Shown here piece after piece: positions 21,891-30,374 of a stretch of 33,915 nucleotides of DNA. Where the stretch lies: the NCBI GenBank assembly GCA_002104905.1, contig MCFE01000810.1, forward strand, positions 1 through 33,915, in the 5' to 3' direction. The stretch's first letter is position 1. Each line of letters starts with the position of its first letter. The stretch comes from Basidiobolus meristosporus CBS 931.73. Taxonomy: Eukaryota > Basidiobolomycota > Basidiobolomycetes > Basidiobolales > Basidiobolaceae. The notes under the pieces were generated by a model, which saw only the letters and a program-made list of their open reading frames with translations, ran no database searches and was not told the DNA's origin. The position numbers were made by a program, and so were the translations under genes.

Positions 21891-22245
21891 TGTTGTGAGA
21901 GTCTTGGGGATATTGGAAATGATTTGGAGAGCAAGCAGATTATGTGGTTTTTCTTGTAAAATTTGTGATTGCACCTAAATATTCACCTAGCTTAGTCCCT
22001 TATATCACTACCTACAAATCTCAAAGAATTTGACCAAATTCCTTGTAGGGATTTACTTCAAATATTTTCACCAAAACATCAGGTACCCAGAAAGTATAGT
22101 TTCTTGAAGTTGTCCAAACAGTCCCAAACTTTGCATGCATGTTCCTGGTACCTCCCTAAGCATATCCTGTGCTTATTTGCCAAGACCATGTAAAAGTACA
22201 GACACTGCTTTTACATGTACTTGGCAATACAAGCACATAAAATAT
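21891..22245. repeat. Scrambled Copia LTR fragments in alternating orientation
   Basis: Positions 21891-21953 match the start of the Copia LTR at 30015 (TGTTGT, GAGTCTTGG, ATATTGGAA) in plus-coordinate order. From 21951 to about 22215 the match switches to the reverse complement of the same LTR, starting at its other end. From about 22215 the order flips back (TTGGCAATACAAGCACATA). The last two parts form an inverted repeat around 22200. No Copia coding sequence adjoins. Confidence 0.75.
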
Positions 22246-22438
22246 GCTGACAAAGTTACTGAGACTTATTTGGAGCATTTCACTAGGATATTGCTGTAGG
22301 TATTCAGCCTACGCCTGGAATAGTCAATAAATCCAGTTTCCACTGCGCTCATAGCCTAGCTATGAACTGTCTATGTAGGCTCTGGCTTTTAGTAAATCAG
22401 CAAACTATTGAAGTTAGTAAGGACCTGAAAGTAAGCGG

Positions 22439-23517
22439 TGTGGTGGTGTATAAGTCCAAAAGGGCAAAATACAGCCAACACTTCTCAAGTGTGAATGTGT
22501 GTGGGGTGTTCACTGGGTGCGATAACCTCTGGCAAAAGCTTGCTAGGAATACTGGGTCTTTTATCTAATCTAAGTGATGGGGGATAAAGCCTCAAGCTTG
22601 TCAAGGGAAAACTATTGAACTACAATCCCCAACTTAGTTGGCGTCTTAACAAAAGTTTATAATGGCTTCGACGTCCTTTGAGATGACAATGTACTAAAGC
22701 TTCCAAAGTCAAAACAACTGTAAACTCCACCAACAGGGACTTGATAAGAATGCAGCTTTGACCAATAGTTACAAAGACTGAAAAGTATCTTTGCCTGTAC
22801 AAGAACAAACTTGGGAAAACAAACAAATATAATAAAATATACCTACTCTGAGTATTCCTCACGAGTAGTGCCTCCAAGGTCAGTTGGCTGTCAGCGCGGT
22901 TTCCTGGGAGTGTCGTCAGATCTGAGTCAGAAAATAGTGGTAATAGGTAGCGGTGATCTCACTAATCAATAAGTCGGAATATTGGAAGAGGGATGATTTA
23001 TTTTAAGGGATAGCCTCCCTTATATACTTCTTTGCTGCTCAATTTCTTGCTAGAAAATACTTTCCGGAAGTTTCCAGAAGGTAGTAGACAACCAATCATG
23101 TCTTTGTGTACTAAAAATAGCGCAAATTCTTGGCGGATTGTTCCATGAGACATAGTAGTACCTAGCCAATCAGGTAGTGGTAACATGAAACCTCTGTGTC
23201 ATGTGGTTGCCTCTTATGGTAGTGAGATGGGGGATTATGAAACCAGGATGGTCACGTGACATGGGCACTGTTGGGGTACTTGCCTTATAAGGTAACTATC
23301 TTATCTTGGCATCTCGGCAAGGAATAAGAATAGCTTGTGCAATGGGTTAATAGGGACAAATAGTTTGTCAGGTTGCATAGTAATAATCACATAGACAAAA
23401 ATAGGAAATATTGCAAATTTGGGATGATAATAATATAGGCGGGGTAATCCTTTTTAGGGAAGTGAATGCATAAGAATGAGCACATCTGCCTGTGGGTGTC
23501 ACTGTGACCCCACTACA
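22439..23517 (-). repeat. Gypsy 3' LTR
   Basis: This LTR is downstream with respect to the element's minus-strand transcription. It matches 28551-29629 base for base at an offset of 6112 except about four substitutions, for example at about 22668, 22951, 23030 and 23340. Confidence 0.95.
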
Positions 23518-23532
23518 TCCACCCCCCTCTCA
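23518..23532 (-). other. Gypsy polypurine tract
   Basis: On the minus strand the 15 bases next to the 3' LTR read TGAGAGGGGGGTGGA, purine-rich and directly abutting the LTR, as needed to prime plus-strand DNA synthesis. Confidence 0.85.
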
Positions 23533-23556
23533 GCTTTGAACTCAGGTCAAAGCAAA

Positions 23557-26500
23557 CTAAATGTGATGTGCGAAATTCCGGTGCTTGAATAGCTTAAGTC
23601 GGTTTCCTGCCACAGGTGCTCTTAGCGGTGTTCCATCAAGTTCAGACAGGTAGTAGCTTCCATTTCCAATCACCTTAGAGACAATATATGGGCCAGACCA
23701 CTTATTGTCAAATTTGCGACTCCACTGCTTGTCTAAAGTGGAATCATAGAGCAGTACTGGATCTCCTTGCAGTAATGGCTTTGGTCTAAGGCTATGTGAC
23801 TTGTCAAATGGTTCCTTGTTCTGAAGTCTTGTCTCTTTGAGTTTAGCAGCTGCTTGGGTAATATCAAGTTCATGGTGATCAAGCTGTTTGATGCGTGTAG
23901 TCAGTAGTTCTTCTGTACTCATTGTAGTTCTCCACTCTAGCATGTTCCAGGATATTGAGTCAAGCTCTATGGGAAGAACGCAATCATGTCCGTAAAGCAA
24001 TTTGAATGGAGATAGACCTGTGCTGCGCTTTGTAGTGATTCTATCTGCCCAGAGTGCTAGATGAAGTTGTGTAGGCCACTGTAGTGTCATGTTGTTGCAG
24101 CTCTTGACCAGGGAGTTAACTAACGGGCCATGGCCTCTTTCAACCATTCCATTGGCCTGTGGGTGATAAGCGGTAGTGAAAGCAATATGAATCTTGTATT
24201 GTGAGCAGAGTTCCTGGATCAAATTTGAAGTCATTTCTCCTCGGTCAGCAACAAACTGGCTGATGCAGCCAAATCTGCATATTATATCTTCAAGAATAAA
24301 TCTCCATATGGTGTGGCTTTTGTTATTGGATAGGGCTCGAGCTTCTACCCACCCACTCAGATCATCTCTGGCAACAACAAGGTACTTCTTGGTTCCAGCA
24401 GTTGGCATGTGGACCAGGTCAATGCCAACCTTCTGCCATAGACAAGGTGTGTAGGTTGGATGGAGCGGCTCCTCATATCTCTTGGTTGACCTTCTTTGGC
24501 AAATGTCACAAGATTCAACAAAGTGTTGGACATCATGATACATATGCTCCCAGTAGTATCTACTGGAAACAACATTGTAAGTGGCATCTCTGCCTCTATG
24601 ACCACCGGGTCTTCCTTCATGAAGGCTTGACATAATAGTCAGTTGTTCTTGGGGCTCAACTATAACTCTTCTTGGTGTCTGTCCAGGCTTTACTTGTTTG
24701 AAGAGGAGGCCATCTTTTATGTAGAAATGATGGGCCTTCTTCCTGAGCTTTCTGAAATCATGTGGGCTCATTCCTGGTGGCTTCTCTAAGGTTCTCAGAT
24801 AGTCTTGAATGGTGTTCCACGTAGAGTTGCTGGGCTTCTTCACGTGTAGTTGCCGGATTTCTGCATCAATTATGTCATCAAAGTCAGGGTCCATATCTTC
24901 AGACAACTGTGGTCCCTTCCTGGAGAGTGCATCAGCCACAACATTTGTCTTGCCAGGGATATGTCTGACCTCAAAGTCAAACATTTTCAGCCATGCCATC
25001 CACCGATTTGTGGCATCATCAGGTAGATCAGGTTTGTTGATCATTCCTATAAGTGGCTTAGCATCTGTCTCCAGGATGAAATGTGTCATGTAGAGTTGTG
25101 ACTTCAGCTTTCTCAGCATCTTCACAACTCCTAGTAGCTCTCTCTTAATCTGTGAGTATCTTTGTTCTCTAGGAGAGAAGAGGCAGCTCTCATATCTGCA
25201 GGCATAGCGGTTACCATCTTCATCATCTTGGCCAAGTAGTGCTCCAGCTCCTACAGGGCTTGCATCCACCGTCAAGATAGGTGGGCATTCAGTGTTCTGA
25301 TAGTCAAGAGGTCTCAGAACTGGTGGAGATACTAAGGCCTCTTTTAGTAATTGCATGGCTTCTTCTTGCTCTTCTCCCCAGTTAAATGGGGCATTCTTTC
25401 TCTGTAGTCGGTAGATTGGTTCTGCTATCTCAGAAAATCTTGGGATCCAGATCCCAAAGAACCCACAAGCTGCCACAAAGCCACAAGCTTGTGTTAGATT
25501 TGTGGGGGTAGGCCAGTTGCATATCTTTTGTGTCTTGGAGTCTCCGGGTGAACGGCCAAAGGTGTTGCATTTTTGTCCAACAATGGATATCTCTGATACA
25601 CCAAAGCTGCTTTTCTCACCACTGATGGTGAGTCCAGCTTCTTCAATGGCTCCTAATATGGCATCATTGTCTGAAATATGGTCATAGACAAACTTTCTTA
25701 CTCCAGGCATAACTTCAGTTGTGTCCCGGAGTTTTGGTCCTTTGATGCCTATGTCATCAACAAAGACAGCAAGTTTCTCAGGTATAAACCGGTAGAGCAC
25801 ATTTACCATGCACCTCTGGAACTGAGCCACGGAGTTTGTTGCCCCTTGGCTAAGTCTTGTCATTCTTAACAGTCCAAATGGTGTCTGGAGTGCAAACATA
25901 TCTCTTGATGTCTCATCTAGGGGAATCTGGTTGTATCCTGAGTAGAGATCATATGTTGAGTAGATGGAGTGACCACTAAAGCTTTCTGCAAAGTCATCAA
26001 TAGACGGAGGTATTGCGGCATCTCTGATAGTAACGGCATTTGCAGGTTGCATGTCTTGAATGAATCGGAGCTTCCCATTCTTCTTTTTGGTCACAAACCA
26101 TCTGTTAGCATAAGGTCCATGGCAAGGTTCTAGGATACCAGCTTCAATCTTCTTCTTAAGTAGGTCATGCACATCAGCTTGGAGTCCTCTAGGCAGTGGG
26201 TAAGGTTTAAATGACCAGGGTGTGTGGGGCACTGTATGAATTTTGATAGGTTTTTCAACTGATGTCTTTAAGAGTCCCATCTCCTTGTCGTTATATGAGA
26301 AAACCTTATCATGCCTTTTCAGGGTTTCTTCAAATAGTAAGATCTCCTCCGGTGTTAGGTTTCCATCACCAATGATAAGTTGCTTAAGTCTCTCAGGTGT
26401 AAGTCGTATATCTTCTGGTGTTCCTTCTGGTGGTCTGATGTAATCAGCAGGTCGAGACCCATCAGTTAAAGGTGTAAGTGATGGTCTAATCTTCTGTTCC

Positions 26501-28410
26501 ACTGTCTTGTATTTTGTGCGAACCATAGCTGACTGCTCCTGTATACCTAATGAGCAGCTCCAACTGTTAGGGTGTATACTGTCAAGCTCCTCATCTTCTT
26601 CTATAACAAGATGTGTCTTCTGGCAAGCGGTATGTGTCCTCTTATTGTTGGGTGTTACCCCACAGAATGTTGACTGTAGTCCTGGGTTGGATCCTTGTAT
26701 AGTGTACCACACTGACCCATCAGAATAGTTGGTAGTTGTAGCCTTAGTACTGGTCTCCCATGGTCTGCCTAACAGAAGGTCAAAGTTTGCCTTCTGGCAG
26801 ATAAAGAGGGGAAGCCAGACCTTGATTCCTTGTACCTCAATAGGGAACTTGTGCACTACACCATAGAGTGGGCTAGACCCTGAGTTTGCATCAGTCATGT
26901 TCCATCCAATATCTCTATCAACAGGCAGTAGCTCCTTGCTTCTAAGTGTCTTCCAGAAGTCTAGCGGCATAACACAAATCTCTGAACCACTGTCAATATG
27001 GCAGTCAACAGGGTCATCATATATGTACCCTTTCACCACAGCAGTTGCAACTGAGTAAAAGGTCTTGTATTTGGTAGCATTGTCATCCTTTTTGTGGTCT
27101 TCATGGTTTGTCTGGATTATATGGGTGTCCATATGTTCAACAGCTTGTCTTCTTGTTCTAAGCTGCTCATCAAAGGTCTTCCTAACAGACGGTGATACAC
27201 TCATGATTTCTCCAACTGACAAAGTGAGGTTCTGCTTCAGTAGTTTCTCAGTAATCAATTGGGGGCTTGAGTAGCCTGCTATCTTTGAGGTCATCTGAAA
27301 GTGAGGTAATGGGTCTTGGGTAGGCAGTGTTCCAGGCCTCTTGTCAATAATAACCTCAGGCTCTTCAAAGCGTGGTCTTCTAAGGATGGGTTTGACAGGT
27401 TCTTCAGGAAGGTGTCTCTTAGTAGCAAAGGTGTCTACCTTGTATTTTCTGTTGTCAGGGCTGTTTGGACTCACTGTATGAGTCTCAATAGGGGCATCAA
27501 CAGTAATCTTTCTAGTTGCTGAGTCAGACTTCTGGAAAAGGGCTCTCATTCCGCCTCTTCGGAAATTAGTGGGAATCCTTTTTCCTTCCTTATCAGCAAG
27601 CATTCCATCAGCATCAAACTGTACTGTTCCTTCTCTAAGTAGCTGGCTAAGCTCTGAGCATTCACGTCTGGCATGCTGAGTAGAGTCACACCAAATGCAG
27701 TGTCTAGGCAAAGCTCTTTGGCCCTCAGTAGCTACCTCAGCTGAGCCATTAACCTTGAGGGCTAGCTTTTGTAGCTGTTCAGCAAGTTGGTCAATTCTGT
27801 CGGTAGTGTAGGTCTGATTGTCAGCAACAGCACTCTTTAGCTCCTTGGTTGGCTGGTCTGGCAGATTAGATGTCAGGAGTCTCATAAAGGTAGAAGTTTG
27901 CTTTGCCTCTAGGAGTACACGTTTCATCTCTGCAAAGCAAGGAATGCCAGACTTGTCATCCTTGGCTGCATGTAGGTCAACTTTCCTTGCCAACTCCTGG
28001 GGAAGCCCTTGTGCAAGGTAAAGTGTCATGGTAAACTCAGTTATCGCCTGGGACTCTAGGAGTGGCTTGGCCATATCTTCATATTGTTGAATGAACTCTT
28101 CAATTGGTAGCTTGGAGAGTCCCATCCTCCCAAAGTGTCTGAGGTCTTCAATTCCATAGTATATCTGGGGTCTGCCATACTCGGCCTGTAGGTAGGTCTT
28201 CATTAAGGTCCAGTCAGTCAGAATGTCTCCTTGTCTGAGAAGCTTGGTAGTAATATCATCAGTGCAGTAGTAGGGGAAGTCTTCAGCCATTTCTTGTTCA
28301 GATAGGCTGCACATCTTGCAGAGCTTCTCCCATTTGAATATGAAGCTCTCCACATTCTTTCCATCAAACTGTGGGGCTCCATGTGAGAGTGGTAACGGCA
28401 TAGAGTTCAT
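23557..28410 (-). CDS. Gypsy gag-pol polyprotein, single intact frame (1617 aa)
   Basis: This polyprotein supplies the capsid and the enzymes that copy and insert the element. Gag is about residues 1-235, followed by a zinc knuckle C238-x2-C241-x4-H246-x4-C251. The protease has DSG at 473-475 and LLLGRP at 545-550. The reverse transcriptase has D821 and FVDD at 883-886. RNase H has D1049, E1091, D1116 and D1160. The integrase has H1264, H1271, C1301, C1304 and then D1331, D1389, E1424. The last two are separated by 34 residues where 35 is usual. A GPY/F-type module (KWSGPYIV) is near 1570; no chromodomain follows. Gag and pol share one frame without a shift or stop. The start is the first ATG after the primer site, 120 bp in. 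No lesion is visible. Confidence 0.96.
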   Translation of the reverse strand: MNSMPLPLSHGAPQFDGKNVESFIFKWEKLCKMCSLSEQEMAEDFPYYCTDDITTKLLRQGDILTDWTLMKTYLQAEYGRPQIYYGIEDLRHFGRMGLSKLPIEEFIQQYEDMAKPLLESQAITEFTMTLYLAQGLPQELARKVDLHAAKDDKSGIPCFAEMKRVLLEAKQTSTFMRLLTSNLPDQPTKELKSAVADNQTYTTDRIDQLAEQLQKLALKVNGSAEVATEGQRALPRHCIWCDSTQHARRECSELSQLLREGTVQFDADGMLADKEGKRIPTNFRRGGMRALFQKSDSATRKITVDAPIETHTVSPNSPDNRKYKVDTFATKRHLPEEPVKPILRRPRFEEPEVIIDKRPGTLPTQDPLPHFQMTSKIAGYSSPQLITEKLLKQNLTLSVGEIMSVSPSVRKTFDEQLRTRRQAVEHMDTHIIQTNHEDHKKDDNATKYKTFYSVATAVVKGYIYDDPVDCHIDSGSEICVMPLDFWKTLRSKELLPVDRDIGWNMTDANSGSSPLYGVVHKFPIEVQGIKVWLPLFICQKANFDLLLGRPWETSTKATTTNYSDGSVWYTIQGSNPGLQSTFCGVTPNNKRTHTACQKTHLVIEEDEELDSIHPNSWSCSLGIQEQSAMVRTKYKTVEQKIRPSLTPLTDGSRPADYIRPPEGTPEDIRLTPERLKQLIIGDGNLTPEEILLFEETLKRHDKVFSYNDKEMGLLKTSVEKPIKIHTVPHTPWSFKPYPLPRGLQADVHDLLKKKIEAGILEPCHGPYANRWFVTKKKNGKLRFIQDMQPANAVTIRDAAIPPSIDDFAESFSGHSIYSTYDLYSGYNQIPLDETSRDMFALQTPFGLLRMTRLSQGATNSVAQFQRCMVNVLYRFIPEKLAVFVDDIGIKGPKLRDTTEVMPGVRKFVYDHISDNDAILGAIEEAGLTISGEKSSFGVSEISIVGQKCNTFGRSPGDSKTQKICNWPTPTNLTQACGFVAACGFFGIWIPRFSEIAEPIYRLQRKNAPFNWGEEQEEAMQLLKEALVSPPVLRPLDYQNTECPPILTVDASPVGAGALLGQDDEDGNRYACRYESCLFSPREQRYSQIKRELLGVVKMLRKLKSQLYMTHFILETDAKPLIGMINKPDLPDDATNRWMAWLKMFDFEVRHIPGKTNVVADALSRKGPQLSEDMDPDFDDIIDAEIRQLHVKKPSNSTWNTIQDYLRTLEKPPGMSPHDFRKLRKKAHHFYIKDGLLFKQVKPGQTPRRVIVEPQEQLTIMSSLHEGRPGGHRGRDATYNVVSSRYYWEHMYHDVQHFVESCDICQRRSTKRYEEPLHPTYTPCLWQKVGIDLVHMPTAGTKKYLVVARDDLSGWVEARALSNNKSHTIWRFILEDIICRFGCISQFVADRGEMTSNLIQELCSQYKIHIAFTTAYHPQANGMVERGHGPLVNSLVKSCNNMTLQWPTQLHLALWADRITTKRSTGLSPFKLLYGHDCVLPIELDSISWNMLEWRTTMSTEELLTTRIKQLDHHELDITQAAAKLKETRLQNKEPFDKSHSLRPKPLLQGDPVLLYDSTLDKQWSRKFDNKWSGPYIVSKVIGNGSYYLSELDGTPLRAPVAGNRLKLFKHRNFAHHI

Positions 28411-28529
28411 TTTGGGTACGTAGGTTGGTGTTATAGTCTTGATAATATCGGTAGTCTTGTTTCAATAAATGGGTGACGGCTCAAATCTTCAGGTAAATCT
28501 TGTTGGGTCCTAGGGAGCTTGTATGAACC

Positions 28530-28546
28530 CCCCACGTTGGGTGCCA
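28530..28546 (-). other. Gypsy primer-binding site
   Basis: On the minus strand TGGCACCCAACGTGGGG starts four bases after the 5' LTR. It differs at one base from the tRNA-Lys(1,2) primer site I know from retroviruses (TGGCGCCCAACGTGGGG). The matching tRNA of this organism is not in the window, so the lysine assignment is tentative. Confidence 0.8.
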
Positions 28547-29108
28547 AATATGTGGTGGTGTATAAGTCCAAAAGGGCAAAATACAGCCAACACTTCTCAA
28601 GTGTGAATGTGTGTGGGGTGTTCACTGGGTGCGATAACCTCTGGCAAAAGCTTGCTAGGAATACTGGGTCTTTTATCTAATCTAAGTGATGGGGGATAAA
28701 GCCTCAAGCTTGTCAAGGGAAAACTATTGAACTACAATCCCCAACTTAGTTGGCGTCTTAACAAAAGTTTATAATGGCTCCGACGTCCTTTGAGATGACA
28801 ATGTACTAAAGCTTCCAAAGTCAAAACAACTGTAAACTCCACCAACAGGGACTTGATAAGAATGCAGCTTTGACCAATAGTTACAAAGACTGAAAAGTAT
28901 CTTTGCCTGTACAAGAACAAACTTGGGAAAACAAACAAATATAATAAAATATACCTACTCTGAGTATTCCTCACGAGTAGTGCCTCCAAGGTCAGTTGGC
29001 TGTCAGCGCGGTTTCCTGGGAGTGTCGTCAGATCTGAGTCAGAAAATAGTGGTAATAGGTAGCAGTGATCTCACTAATCAATAAGTCGGAATATTGGAAG
29101 AGGGATGA

Positions 29109-29114
29109 TTTATT
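29109..29114 (-). terminator. LTR polyadenylation signal
   Basis: AATAAA on the minus strand, 17 bases after the TATA box; it is functional only when the same site is read in the 3' LTR (22997-23002). It is conserved in the old LTR at 7327-7332. Confidence 0.5.
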
Positions 29115-29130
29115 TTAAGGGATAGCCTCC

Positions 29131-29138
29131 CTTATATA
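29131..29138 (-). promoter_or_regulatory. LTR TATA box
   Basis: TATATAAG on the minus strand in the middle of the 5' LTR. The same octamer survives in the old LTR at 7312-7319 despite heavy decay around it. Confidence 0.7.
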
Positions 29139-29633
29139 CTTTTTTGCTGCTCAATTTCTTGCTAGAAAATACTTTCCGGAAGTTTCCAGAAGGTAGTAGA
29201 CAACCAATCATGTCTTTGTGTACTAAAAATAGCGCAAATTCTTGGCGGATTGTTCCATGAGACATAGTAGTACCTAGCCAATCAGGTAGTGGTAACATGA
29301 AACCTCTGTGTCATGTGGTTGCCTCTTATGGTAGTGAGATGGGGGATTATGAAACCAGGATGGTCACGTGACATGGGCACTGTTGGGGTACTTGCCTTAT
29401 AAGGTAACTATCTTATCTTGGCATCTCGGCAAGGAATAAGAATAGCTTGTGTAATGGGTTAATAGGGACAAATAGTTTGTCAGGTTGCATAGTAATAATC
29501 ACATAGACAAAAATAGGAAATATTGCAAATTTGGGATGATAATAATATAGGCGGGGTAATCCTTTTTAGGGAAGTGAATGCATAAGAATGAGCACATCTG
29601 CCTGTGGGTGTCACTGTGACCCCACTACAGCGG

Positions 29634-30014
29634 TGTTTTCAAGCTTGTCCAAAGCTCCCAAATGTTGCACACAGCTTCCTGGGACCTTTCCAAAGAGGTT
29701 TTCCTCATTTTCTTCTAAAGCACCCTGAAACCTTACATGGCTAATTTTCCCAGACCATGAGTAACTAGGCCACCATGATGGATATTGTGAATAACATCTA
29801 TATAAGACTGTATTCACCTTGATATACACTTCTATTTTACATATCTACCCATACTGGACCAATCCACTGGATTCCAATTAAAGTCAATTCTCTTCTCCCA
29901 CTACAAAATCATTGCCTATATTTGGTACTTGAGATATCAGATAATCCCCGAGACTAGTGAGGCCCAAAAGTTAGCTAGACCTTTTAAGTGTAGTAATTAT
30001 TAAGTTGTTACCTG
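29634..30014. repeat. Diverged LTR-like flank between Gypsy and Copia
   Basis: Positions 29637-29700 (CTTGTCCAAA, TTGCACACA, CCTGGGACCT) resemble the reverse complement of the Copia LTR, at clearly lower identity. A TATA-like CTATATAAGAC lies near 29810 and a TTGGTACTTGAGAT near 29918 could be an old primer site. It looks like the remains of another Copia-type LTR into which the Gypsy element inserted. Confidence 0.4.
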
Positions 30015-30363
30015 TGTTGTAAGAGTCTTGGAGATATTGGAAGTGATTTGGAGAACAAGTAGATTAGGTGGTTTTCACTTAATGATTTATTGAATGTAAA
30101 AGTAGTATATATACTTTTACCAGGTCTTGGCATTACAAGCACATAGAATAGGTTAAGGAAGGTCCCAAGAACATGTGTGCAAAGTTTGGGGCTGTTTGGA
30201 CAACTTTGAGAATTTTCATGTTCTGGGTACCTGGCATTTTGGTGAAAATATTCTAAGTAAATCCCGACAAGGAATTTGGTCAGTATTCTCTAGGATTTGA
30301 AGGTGATGATCTAAGTGACTAAGTTAGGCGAATATTTAGGTGGAAATATGAATTTTTACAACA
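30015..30363 (-). repeat. Copia 3' LTR (349 bp)
   Basis: It starts TGTTGTAA and ends TTACAACA, an 8-bp terminal inverted repeat typical of LTRs, and abuts the polypurine tract. The partner LTR is outside the window, so its age cannot be judged. Related scrambled pieces lie at 21891-22245. Confidence 0.85.
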
Positions 30364-30372
30364 CTCCCACTC
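30364..30372 (-). other. Copia polypurine tract
   Basis: Minus-strand GAGTGGGAG lies directly against the LTR, three bases after the last codon of the polyprotein. Confidence 0.75.
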
Positions 30373-30374
30373 AG

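Larger units (their letters stand above)
22439..29629 (-). mobile_element. Complete, young Ty3/Gypsy LTR retrotransposon (7191 bp)
   Basis: Two 1079 bp LTRs differ at about four positions (99.6% identity by eye), bound a primer-binding site, one intact gag-pol frame and a polypurine tract, and are flanked by GCGG at 22435-22438 and 29630-29633. The LTR ends are TG...CA. Ty3/Gypsy target duplications are usually 4-6 bp; a fifth base (A) is ambiguous with the LTR end. All parts needed for transposition are present, so it is probably recent and possibly active. Three older relatives occur at 1-187, 1236-3673 and 6679-7889. Confidence 0.96.
28551..29629 (-). repeat. Gypsy 5' LTR (promoter LTR)
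   Basis: This LTR is upstream with respect to minus-strand transcription and adjoins the primer-binding site. Its TATA box and AATAAA lie near the middle, which places U3 at roughly 490 bp and R plus U5 at roughly 560 bp. Confidence 0.95.

Noticed and set aside
22620-22877. 85-codon frame repeated in both Gypsy LTRs
   Set aside because: Identical in both LTRs only because the LTRs are near-identical; there is no motif and old LTR copies do not preserve it.
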